From contig JABXIW010000220.1 of assembly GCA_013372875.1 (NCBI GenBank), positions 1-5,598 on the forward strand: 5,598 nt of DNA, given 5' to 3'. The stretch's first letter is position 1. Every line of letters starts with the position of its first letter. The stretch comes from Gammaproteobacteria bacterium. Lineage in GTDB: Bacteria > Pseudomonadota > Gammaproteobacteria > Enterobacterales > Kangiellaceae. Positions 1 through 5,598 of the stretch are shown in pieces. Both the position numbers and the translations under genes were made by a program. A model generated the notes under the pieces. It ran no database searches, was not told the origin of the DNA, and saw only the letters and a program-made list of their open reading frames with translations.

Positions 1-11
1 GGTCATACCAC

Positions 12-17
12 AAGGAG
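12..17 (+). promoter_or_regulatory. Ribosome binding site that fixes the TTG start of the lipase gene
   Basis: AAGGAG lies 6 bases before the TTG at 24. No in-frame ATG or GTG lies between the window edge and this TTG. The signal peptide begins directly at the TTG codon with a Lys-Leu-Lys n-region. The good Shine-Dalgarno match and the well-formed signal peptide together support TTG as the true start. The promoter must lie left of the window. Confidence 0.8.
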
Positions 18-23
18 ATAACT

Positions 24-953
24 TTGAAACTCAAACTCATAGCAGTGTTTCTTTTTACTCTAATTACCCTGCCGATTGCTTCAGCCAACACCGCCACTGG
101 CTATACGCAAACCAAATACCCCATTGTGTTGGTTCATGGTTTATTCGGCTTTGACTCGCTGGCTGGCGTGGATTATTTCTTTGGTATCCCTCACTCATTA
201 ACCAAAGATGGCGCTACAGTTTATGTGGCACAAGTTTCTGCGACAAACAGTAGCGAAGCCCGCGGTGAGCAGCTTCTTTCTCAAGTCGAAACCTTACTCG
301 CCGCCACAGGTGCTAGCAAAGTGAATCTCATTGGTCACAGCCATGGTGGCCCAACAGCGCGTTATGTAGCTTCTGTACGCCCTGATTTAGTGGCTTCTGT
401 CACCAGTATCGGAGGAGTGAACAAAGGCTCAAAAGTCGCAGACTTAGTACGCGGCACTGTTCCAGAAGGATCGGGGACAGAACTGTTAGCCGTTAAACTC
501 GCGCAGGGGTTAACCACTCTGATCAATCTGCTTTCAGGTGGTTCAGATCTTGATCAAGATCCACTGGCTTCGTTAGCCGCATTAACGACGGAAGGCTCGC
601 TAGCTTTTAACCAACATTACCCTGAAGGCATTCCAACCAGCGAATGTGGCGACGGTGATTTGCTGGCACCGAACGGCGTGTATTACTACTCATGGACCGG
701 ATCATCCACTTTTTCCAACGTTTTCGATCCGACAGACGCAGCCATGATGGTACTCGGCTTGGCATTCGATGGGCCAAACGATGGACTCGTTGGCGCATGC
801 AGCACTCATTTAGGAAAAGTCATTCGTGATGATTACAAAATGAATCACTTGGACGAAATTAACGGTTTACTCGGTATCCACCATCTTTTTGAAGCCGACC
901 CCGTCACGCTGTATCGCCAGCATGCGAATCGTTTGAAACTGCAAGGTCTGTAA
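24..953 (+). CDS. lipA: Secreted triacylglycerol lipase, subfamily I.1-like, foldase-dependent
   Basis: This is a 309-residue alpha/beta-hydrolase that hydrolyses ester bonds of triacylglycerols outside the cell. Residues 1-21 form a Sec signal peptide (MKLK, hydrophobic core, Ala-Ser-Ala cleavage site), leaving about 288 mature residues, the usual length for Pseudomonas aeruginosa-type lipases. YTQTKYPIVLVHG (27-39) carries the oxyanion-hole region. The nucleophile is Ser106 in GHSHGG, the acid is Asp253 in PNDGLVG, and the base is His275 in MNHLDE. Cys208 and Cys259 match the conserved disulfide pair. Asp235 and Asp277 match the two Asp calcium ligands of the P. aeruginosa enzyme, while the position of its Gln257 ligand is Gly281 here. 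Residues about 141-185 correspond to the variable lid region. It starts with TTG behind a strong ribosome binding site. The foldase gene follows 12 bases downstream, so the enzyme is expected to fold in the periplasm and leave by type II secretion (inferred from the family). Family assignment is very secure; the exact substrate range is not visible. Confidence 0.96.
   Translation: MKLKLIAVFLFTLITLPIASANTATGYTQTKYPIVLVHGLFGFDSLAGVDYFFGIPHSLTKDGATVYVAQVSATNSSEARGEQLLSQVETLLAATGASKVNLIGHSHGGPTARYVASVRPDLVASVTSIGGVNKGSKVADLVRGTVPEGSGTELLAVKLAQGLTTLINLLSGGSDLDQDPLASLAALTTEGSLAFNQHYPEGIPTSECGDGDLLAPNGVYYYSWTGSSTFSNVFDPTDAAMMVLGLAFDGPNDGLVGACSTHLGKVIRDDYKMNHLDEINGLLGIHHLFEADPVTLYRQHANRLKLQGL
546..561. 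repeat. 16-base perfect palindrome with three GATC sites
   Basis: GATCTTGATCAAGATC is its own reverse complement and contains GATC at 546-549, 552-555 and 558-561, evenly spaced by 6 bases. It lies within the lipase coding sequence and encodes the Asp-rich stretch DLDQD in the lid region. GATC is the Dam methylation site in gammaproteobacteria. The palindrome may simply reflect codon choice for alternating Asp residues. Confidence 0.6.
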
Positions 954-965
954 CAGGAGTTCCCC

Positions 966-1817
966 ATGAAGAAAGTCGCTCTTATCGCTGTGCCCATTCT
1001 TTCGCTTCTCGGTGTGGGAGCGGCTTCCCTCTACGTATCGGACTCACCACAATCCAAGATGGCTCAATCGCAACATGACACTACTATCGACCTCTCCTCT
1101 CAGAAAGACTTTTTTGAGTTCTCATTGAGCAGCTTGGGAGAACATAGCCTTGAAGAAATCCAAGAAAATATTGAAGAAAGTATCTCGCAGCAAAACTCAC
1201 TAGGCATTGATGTTGAGTTGTTTCAAACCTATCTCGCGTACAAACGGGCGCTTTCTAAATTAGAACCACTTGAAGATACGACGTTGTCATTAAGCCAATT
1301 GCAACGGCTGAATGAAGCCATTCTAAATTTGCAACTTGAATACTTTAACGATCAACAAATTTCCCAACTATTTGATGAAGAAAATCGACTACGCCAACTC
1401 GCAATAGAGAAACTGGTGATTAAAACGTACGAGCAAGACTCTGATTCTCAGCAACTACTACTCAACCAAGCGTTGTCTGAACAACCTGAGTACATCCAGC
1501 AAAGTGAACGCAACAATGCCTTAACGAGGCAACTCGACCAAACCGCATTACTCAGTTCACAGGATAAGTATCTTGCTCGCGTCGAGTTGGTAGGAGAAGA
1601 AGGTGCGCAAAGGCTGCAAACATTGGATGAACAACGAGCGACGTTTGAAACAGAGCTGACAAATTACCTAGAAAAACGTGCAGATATTCTTGATGATGAA
1701 TTTTTGGGTCGCGAACAGAAGCAGTTAGAAATTGCTAATTTGAGGAAGCAAAGCTTCGAGACAACTCAATGGCGCCGTATCGAAGCCTTGGAACGTATTC
1801 ATGACAGCCAGAACTAG
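966..1817 (+). CDS. lifO: Lipase-specific foldase (steric chaperone, Lif/LipB family)
   Basis: This 283-residue protein is the dedicated steric chaperone that helps the lipase encoded just upstream reach its active fold in the periplasm. It has a short Lys-Lys start and a single membrane anchor at about residues 4-23, with the rest predicted to be periplasmic. The body is almost wholly charged, Gln-rich and helical, as in known foldases, whose helices wrap around the lipase. The C-terminal region (about 209-280: GEEGAQRLQTLDEQRATFE, then RIEALERI) is typical of the family. The signature RxxFDY(F/C)L(S/T)A is recognisable but degenerate: Lys47-Asp-Phe-Phe50-Glu-Phe-Ser-Leu54-Ser-Ser, so Arg becomes Lys, Asp becomes Glu and Tyr becomes Phe. 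AGGAG (955-959) lies 6 bases before the ATG, and the 12-base gap after the lipase stop indicates one operon. The gene is also called lipB or lif in other species. Its stop codon lies inside the operon terminator hairpin. Identity is secure from sequence and position together. Confidence 0.92.
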   Translation: MKKVALIAVPILSLLGVGAASLYVSDSPQSKMAQSQHDTTIDLSSQKDFFEFSLSSLGEHSLEEIQENIEESISQQNSLGIDVELFQTYLAYKRALSKLEPLEDTTLSLSQLQRLNEAILNLQLEYFNDQQISQLFDEENRLRQLAIEKLVIKTYEQDSDSQQLLLNQALSEQPEYIQQSERNNALTRQLDQTALLSSQDKYLARVELVGEEGAQRLQTLDEQRATFETELTNYLEKRADILDDEFLGREQKQLEIANLRKQSFETTQWRRIEALERIHDSQN

Positions 1818-1837
1818 CGTTACTGGTTTTGTTTTTT
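1806..1837 (+). terminator. Intrinsic terminator of the lipase-foldase operon
   Basis: CCAGAAC (1808-1814) pairs with GTTACTGG (1819-1826), with A1822 bulged and a TAGC loop. A G-U and an A-U pair can extend the stem outward to 1806. TTTTGTTTTTT follows at 1827-1837. The stem is short and only moderately GC-rich, but the U-tract is strong. The hairpin contains the foldase stop codon (1815-1817, in the loop), and the U-tract lies in the last codons of the convergent tag gene. There is no matching T-run on the minus strand, so it should act only on plus-strand transcripts. Confidence 0.65.
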
Positions 1838-2386
1838 AGGACATCCAACGATGTGGTCATCCACCATGCCAACGGCTTGCATAAAGGCATAACAGATGGT
1901 TTCACCGACAAACTTAAAGCCTTTCTTTTTGAGAAACTTGCTCATGGCTTTGGACTGTTCTGTCGAAGCAGGTACGTCACTCATTTCATGCCACTGATTT
2001 ACCACAGGCTTTCCATCGACAAACTGCCACAACGCCTCTGATAAGCTGCCATATTCAGCAATAAGTGCTTTGGCTGCTTTAGCGTTGCTAAATACCGAAT
2101 TGATTTTGCCGCGATGCTTCACTACATCGAAGTTTTCGACGATGAACTCGGCACGCTCTTCATTTCTCTGTACCAACGCGTCCAAATCATAGTTTTCAAA
2201 CGCTTCTCGGTATCCTTCACGTTTTTTCAGAATCGTAATCCAACTCAATCCTGCTTGCGCACCTTCCAACGTAATAAATTCGAACAACACTTTGTCGTCA
2301 TAAACCGGAACGCCCCACTCTGCATCGTGATATTCGCGCTCTAGAGGGTGGTTCATCGCCCACGCGCACGTTTTGTGTTCTGTCAT
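1820..2386 (-). CDS. tag: DNA-3-methyladenine glycosylase I
   Basis: This base-excision repair enzyme removes N3-methyladenine from alkylated DNA and leaves an abasic site. The 188 residues match the length of E. coli Tag (187) and align along the whole protein. The four zinc ligands of the family are present: Cys7, His20, His178 and Cys182. The base-binding pocket residues Tyr19, Glu41 and Trp49 (in LEGAQAGLSWITILKKRE) match E. coli Tyr16, Glu38 and Trp46. The helix-hairpin-helix region and the strongly conserved KKKGFKFVGETICYAFMQAVGMVDDH are intact. The ATG is supported by AAGGA at 2397-2393, 6 bases upstream, and by Cys7 lying close to the N-terminus as in E. coli. A terminator stem ends only a few bases before that ribosome binding site, and I see no convincing promoter in the 76-base gap. 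The stop lies 2 bases from the stop of the convergent foldase gene. The short PKKQNQ tail is encoded across that operon's U-tract. Confidence 0.97.
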   Translation of the reverse strand: MTEHKTCAWAMNHPLEREYHDAEWGVPVYDDKVLFEFITLEGAQAGLSWITILKKREGYREAFENYDLDALVQRNEERAEFIVENFDVVKHRGKINSVFSNAKAAKALIAEYGSLSEALWQFVDGKPVVNQWHEMSDVPASTEQSKAMSKFLKKKGFKFVGETICYAFMQAVGMVDDHIVGCPKKQNQ

Positions 2387-2392
2387 TTTTCG

Positions 2393-2397
2393 TCCTT
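2393..2397 (-). promoter_or_regulatory. Ribosome binding site of tag, directly after a terminator
   Basis: On the minus strand AAGGA is followed by 6 bases and then the tag ATG (2386-2384). It begins only 2 bases after the terminator U-tract (2403-2400) of the upstream permease gene. A TATAAG at 2400-2395 resembles a -10 box, but it overlaps the ribosome binding site, so I do not call it a promoter. Confidence 0.7.
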
Positions 2398-2399
2398 AT

Positions 2400-2433
2400 A
2401 AAAAGCGCCTCTAACTCACCAGCTAGAGGCGCT
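2400..2433 (-). terminator. Intrinsic terminator after the RND permease gene
   Basis: On the minus strand AGCGCCTCTA (2433-2424) and TAGAGGCGCT (2413-2404) form a perfect 10-base-pair, GC-rich stem with a 10-base loop. The run TTTT (2403-2400), then AT, follows directly. On the plus strand the hairpin is followed by GAACTTTACA, which has no U-tract, so the terminator acts in the direction of the permease gene. It begins 29 bases after the permease stop codon and closes the adaptor-permease operon before tag. Confidence 0.88.
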
Positions 2434-2435
2434 GA

Positions 2436-2457
2436 ACTTTACATCGTTACTTTACAT
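2436..2457. repeat. 9-base direct repeat ACTTTACAT, 13-base period
   Basis: ACTTTACAT occurs at 2436-2444 and again, identically, at 2449-2457, separated by CGTT. The pair lies in the gap between the permease stop and its terminator. On the minus strand it reads ATGTAAAGT twice. The spacing is slightly over one helical turn, so two copies of a protein could bind on one face, but I do not recognise the motif. Chance similarity in AT-rich sequence is possible. Confidence 0.5.
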
Positions 2458-2462
2458 TAAGC

Positions 2463-5400
2463 CTATTTCGGCACCGACACTTTATGGAACAGACGATACA
2501 ACACTGGCACGACAATAAGTGTCAGGATGGTGGCAAAACCTAAACCAAACATAATCGTTACCGCCATCGGTTTAAAGAAGATATCAGGTAGAAGAGGAAT
2601 CATACCCAAAATGGTGGTGATCGCTGCCATACACACTGGGCGAACACGACTGACTGCCGCATCAACCACTGCGTCATACGCCTCTTTCCCCGACTTCATC
2701 TCAATTTCAATTTGGTCGAGCAGAACAATGCCGTTTTTGAGTACCATACCGGATAAGCTCAAAAAGCCCAGCAACGCCATAAAACCAAACGGCGTATTGA
2801 GTGCCAACAAGCCGGTGGTGACACCAATCAATGCCAGTGGCACAGTGAGCCAAACAATCAGCGGTTCTTTAATCGAGTTGAATAGGAACACGGTGATCAA
2901 GAACATGAACAAGTAGCCCATCGGCATCGTTGTGAACAGAGACTCTTGAGCATCACCTGAAGACTCGTACTCACCACCCCATTCTAGAGAATAGCCAGGT
3001 GGCATTTGAATCGCTTCGATTTGCGGCTGTAGGCGTTTTTGCAACGTCGATGCGGTTTCTTCACCGAGAATATCAGGGTCCGCCATCACAGTAAGCATGC
3101 GCTTACGGTTCTTACGCACGATGATAGGGTCTTCCCAACGCATGTCGTAACCCATTGTGACTTGCTGGAGTGGGATAAACTCACTCTGCGCAGGGCTCCA
3201 AATTTTCATGCCTTCGATGTTACGAATATCGATACGCTCGTCTTCTGGTAAACGCGCCACAATAGGCATCAACGTAGTACCGTCACGGTAAAGACCTATC
3301 GTCATTCCCGAGAACGACATCGATAAGAAATCATCCACATCAGATTTAGTGATACCGTAACGACGCGCTTGGCTTTCGTTGAACTGAGGCTCAAGCACTT
3401 GAGTACGCTCACGCCAATCGTGGCGAATATTGGTCGCGCCCGGATCGGCGTACATGATATCCATTACTTGCGCCGCAATCGTGCGAAGCACCGTTGGATC
3501 AGAGCCGATAATACGCGCTTCAATTTTCGCGCCGCCACCAGGGCCCAATTCAATCTGTTTGAGCTTGTAATTGATCTCTGGATAGTTGGCTTTTAGGTGA
3601 TCCCTAAACCGTGCCATTAACGGCGCAAGCGCTTCGTAGTTATCAACTCGCGTAGTGATTTCACCATAAGCGGCATAGCTTTTTTCCGGAGCATACGTCA
3701 GCATAAAGCGTTGCAGACCTTTACCCGCAGTTGTTGTGATGTGATCAACGTGCTCTTGCTCAGCAAGCCAAGATTCCAGTTCTTTTAGCTTATCGTTAGT
3801 CGCACGAATATCTGTACCTTCCGGTAGCCACACATCCAGTTGGAAAATCGGCGTGGTTGAAGATGGGAAAAACGATTGTTTTACCAAGGTAAACCCATAA
3901 ACACTTGCACCAAGCCCAACAATCAAAACCACGACCGTTAACCACGCGCGACGCATGCAAAACTCTAAAAACTTTTTATATGCCACAAAAATAATGCCGT
4001 TATATGGGTCGTTTTCCTCACCTTCACCTTGCTTGATTTTCTGTCCCTTAAAGAAAATATCGGCAAAGAACGGCGTTAGAGAAATAGCGGTAAACCAACT
4101 CAGCATGAGGGAAATCAGCAGCACCGTAAACAAGGTGCCACAATACTCACCCGTGGAGTCCTCAGACAAACCAATTGGCGCAAATGCCGTTACCGCAATT
4201 ACAGTTGCACCCAATAGCGGCCATTTGGTTTGAGTGACGATATCCGTCGCGGCTTGTAATCGCGTTCGCCCTTTTTGAGTGCCGATTAATATCCCTTCCA
4301 CAACCACGATAGCATTATCCACCAACATACCGAGTGCGATAACCAATGCACCCAGAGAGATGCGCTGCAAGTCAATCGCGAGATATTTCATGAAGATGAA
4401 CGTACCTAAAACCGTGAGTAGCAAGATCAGGCCTATCAGTAGACCCGAGCGCAGCCCCATAAAGAACAGCAATACAATAATTACGATGCCAACCGCCTGC
4501 GCCAAACTGATCACAAAGCCGCTGACCGATTTATCTACCTCTTTCGGTTGGCTGTAAATCTCTGAGATTTCGACACCAACCGGTTGTTGATACTTCAACT
4601 CTGCAAGGCGACGATCAAAGGCCTTACCGACTTCAACCACGTTGACTCCTTGGGCAAACGACACACCAACGTTCAGCGCTAAGCTGCCATTAAAGTTGAT
4701 GATGTTACTCGGCACTTCAACATAGCCACGTTTAATTTCCGCTACGTCTTTGAGGAAAATAAGCCCTTGCGCGCCAGATTCGGTGATCAACAGATCCCCT
4801 AACTCATCAACGCTTTGGAACTCACCCGTAGGCTGAATTCGAATGTACTCATCACCAATACGAATAGCGCCAGCATCGGACACAATATTTTGCGTGGACA
4901 GCAAGTTAAAAACCGTATTTGGCGACAAACCAATACTGCTGAGCTTCTTCATCGAAACTTCAATAAAGACTTGCTCTTGCTGCTGACCAGAGACAGAAAC
5001 CTTGCTGACGCCATCGACCAGTTCAAGTTCACGGCGTAAGTAGTCGACATAATCCAGCAACTCTTTATAGCTGTAGCCATCCCCTGTCACTGCCAACAAG
5101 ATGCCGTACACATCACCGAAGTCATCAATAACCTGAGGCTCATTAACACCTGGAGGTAAGGTGACTTTTAAGTCATTCACTTTTCGACGCAATTCATCCC
5201 AAATTTGTGGTAAATCATCGGGACCATAGTTGTTTTTCATCGTCACGGTGATCTGAGATAAACCACGGTTGGAAATGGAGTTCACTTCGTCAACGTAAGT
5301 CAGTTGCTGGATGGCTTTTTCCAGCGGGTACGTCACTTCTTCTTCCACCTGTTGCGGCGTCGCACCTGGGTATGACGTCACTACCATCGCATCTTTGATG

Positions 5401-5564
5401 GTAAAGGCCGGATCTTCTAAACGTCCCAACCCGAAGAAGGCAGCAATACCACCAATCAAGAAGATCAAAGACACCATCCAGCTAATCACGCGATTTCGAA
5501 TGAAATAAGCCGCAATGCCCGTTACGTCATCATCACTTTGAGGCACTTTGTTTTGCTCGCTCAT
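2463..5564 (-). CDS. RND-family multidrug efflux permease (AcrB/HAE-1 type), Asp-Asn variant
   Basis: This 1033-residue inner-membrane pump is the proton-driven component of a tripartite efflux system, and its length is standard for the family. By eye the helices are TM1 about 26-46, TM2-TM6 about 347-497, TM7 about 540-560 and TM8-TM12 about 880-1025. Two large periplasmic porter regions lie between TM1/TM2 and TM7/TM8. The TM4 proton-relay motif reads GMLVDNAIVVVEG: Asp416 is kept, but the second Asp of AcrB (Asp408) is Asn417. Lys943 in VLKNGIVLLDQ matches AcrB Lys940 and Arg973 matches Arg971, while the position of Thr978 is Ala980. The motif differs from heavy-metal RND pumps of the CusA type. 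I recall Asp-Asn from TriC-like pumps, which use two adaptors, but cannot confirm the clade. The ATG overlaps the upstream stop as ATGA, with AGGAGG 7 bases before it. The stop TAG is backed by an in-frame TAA two codons later. The substrate cannot be read from the sequence; drugs, detergents or bile are family-level guesses. Confidence 0.95.
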   Translation of the reverse strand: MSEQNKVPQSDDDVTGIAAYFIRNRVISWMVSLIFLIGGIAAFFGLGRLEDPAFTIKDAMVVTSYPGATPQQVEEEVTYPLEKAIQQLTYVDEVNSISNRGLSQITVTMKNNYGPDDLPQIWDELRRKVNDLKVTLPPGVNEPQVIDDFGDVYGILLAVTGDGYSYKELLDYVDYLRRELELVDGVSKVSVSGQQQEQVFIEVSMKKLSSIGLSPNTVFNLLSTQNIVSDAGAIRIGDEYIRIQPTGEFQSVDELGDLLITESGAQGLIFLKDVAEIKRGYVEVPSNIINFNGSLALNVGVSFAQGVNVVEVGKAFDRRLAELKYQQPVGVEISEIYSQPKEVDKSVSGFVISLAQAVGIVIIVLLFFMGLRSGLLIGLILLLTVLGTFIFMKYLAIDLQRISLGALVIALGMLVDNAIVVVEGILIGTQKGRTRLQAATDIVTQTKWPLLGATVIAVTAFAPIGLSEDSTGEYCGTLFTVLLISLMLSWFTAISLTPFFADIFFKGQKIKQGEGEENDPYNGIIFVAYKKFLEFCMRRAWLTVVVLIVGLGASVYGFTLVKQSFFPSSTTPIFQLDVWLPEGTDIRATNDKLKELESWLAEQEHVDHITTTAGKGLQRFMLTYAPEKSYAAYGEITTRVDNYEALAPLMARFRDHLKANYPEINYKLKQIELGPGGGAKIEARIIGSDPTVLRTIAAQVMDIMYADPGATNIRHDWRERTQVLEPQFNESQARRYGITKSDVDDFLSMSFSGMTIGLYRDGTTLMPIVARLPEDERIDIRNIEGMKIWSPAQSEFIPLQQVTMGYDMRWEDPIIVRKNRKRMLTVMADPDILGEETASTLQKRLQPQIEAIQMPPGYSLEWGGEYESSGDAQESLFTTMPMGYLFMFLITVFLFNSIKEPLIVWLTVPLALIGVTTGLLALNTPFGFMALLGFLSLSGMVLKNGIVLLDQIEIEMKSGKEAYDAVVDAAVSRVRPVCMAAITTILGMIPLLPDIFFKPMAVTIMFGLGFATILTLIVVPVLYRLFHKVSVPK

Positions 5565-5598
5565 AAACCAGCCTCCTGCTTAACCACTTCCACTTTCA
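5561..5598 (-). CDS. 3' end of upstream gene, probably the RND periplasmic adaptor (partial)
   Basis: Reading the minus strand from the window edge, one frame gives KVEVVKQEAGL and then a TGA at 5563-5561 that shares ATGA with the permease start. The AGGAGG ribosome binding site of the permease lies within these last codons. The 4-base overlap implies one operon and likely translational coupling. Calling it a membrane fusion (adaptor) protein rests on the usual adaptor-permease gene order, not on visible domains. A second frame ends earlier at a TAA (5583-5581, after ESGSG), which would leave a short gap instead, so the frame is not certain. Confidence 0.6.
   Translation of the reverse strand, partial: KVEVVKQEAGL
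5572..5577 (-). promoter_or_regulatory. Strong ribosome binding site of the RND permease gene
   Basis: AGGAGG on the minus strand lies 7 bases before the ATG at 5564-5562. It supports this start over the later in-frame ATG codons. It lies inside the likely coding end of the upstream gene, so ribosomes finishing that gene could restart here. Confidence 0.8.

Noticed and set aside
607..798. Minus-strand open frame of 63 codons inside the lipase gene
   Set aside because: It lies wholly within a gene whose catalytic Asp, disulfide Cys and flanking motifs are intact on the other strand, and its Arg-rich translation resembles no protein family.
1745..1757. Small hairpin GAAGC-AAA-GCTTC as a terminator for tag
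   Set aside because: The stem is only 5 base pairs with a 3-base loop and has no T-run after it on either strand. It also lies well inside the foldase coding sequence.
1829..2344. Two plus-strand open frames opposite tag
   Set aside because: Tag is complete with all zinc ligands and pocket residues, so these frames are antisense shadows.
2395..2400. TATAAG on the minus strand as a -10 box for tag
   Set aside because: It overlaps the ribosome binding site, would start transcription almost at the ATG, and has no clear -35 at the right distance.
2527..5508. Several plus-strand open frames (65-129 codons) opposite the permease gene
   Set aside because: The minus-strand permease aligns with its family from end to end. 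The opposite frames are low-complexity shadows with no motif, and none has supporting context.
1..5598. Mobile element, CRISPR, tRNA or defence system in the window
   Set aside because: I saw no inverted-repeat-flanked transposase, no spaced repeat array, no tRNA-like cloverleaf and no gene of a defence family. All coding space is filled by recognisable housekeeping, secretion and efflux genes.

Overview
The window looks like a chromosomal piece of a gammaproteobacterium, most likely a Vibrio or close relative. The main reason is the lipase, which follows the Pseudomonas/Vibrio subfamily I secreted lipases closely and sits directly before its dedicated foldase. Base composition is moderate and uniform by eye. 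I see no insertion sequence, tRNA, CRISPR array or phage gene, and coding density is very high.

Layout. The first third (24-1817, plus strand) is a two-gene operon: a secreted triacylglycerol lipase with a TTG start, then, 12 bases on, its membrane-anchored lipase-specific foldase. It ends in an intrinsic terminator at 1806-1837. The other genes lie on the minus strand. Read in their direction of transcription they are: the last 11 codons of a gene that is probably a periplasmic adaptor (5598-5561), a complete RND efflux permease (5564-2463) whose ATG overlaps that gene's stop, an intrinsic terminator (2433-2400), and DNA-3-methyladenine glycosylase I, tag (2386-1820). The tag and foldase genes converge with only 2 bases between their stop codons.

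How the genes work together. The foldase should fold the lipase in the periplasm before type II export. The adaptor and permease should form the inner-membrane and periplasmic part of a tripartite proton-driven pump; no outer-membrane channel gene is in view. Tag is a housekeeping base-excision repair enzyme with no obvious functional link to its neighbours.

Nothing here looks like an undescribed system. The points worth a second look are small: a degenerate foldase signature motif, an Asp-to-Asn change (plus a Thr-to-Ala change) in the permease proton relay, a terminator U-tract that doubles as the end of the tag coding sequence, a terminator placed immediately before the tag ribosome binding site, a 16-base palindrome holding three GATC sites inside the lipase gene, and a short direct repeat between the permease and tag. 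The only non-coding stretches are 1-23, 954-965, 1818-1819 and 2387-2462; none exceeds 300 bases.
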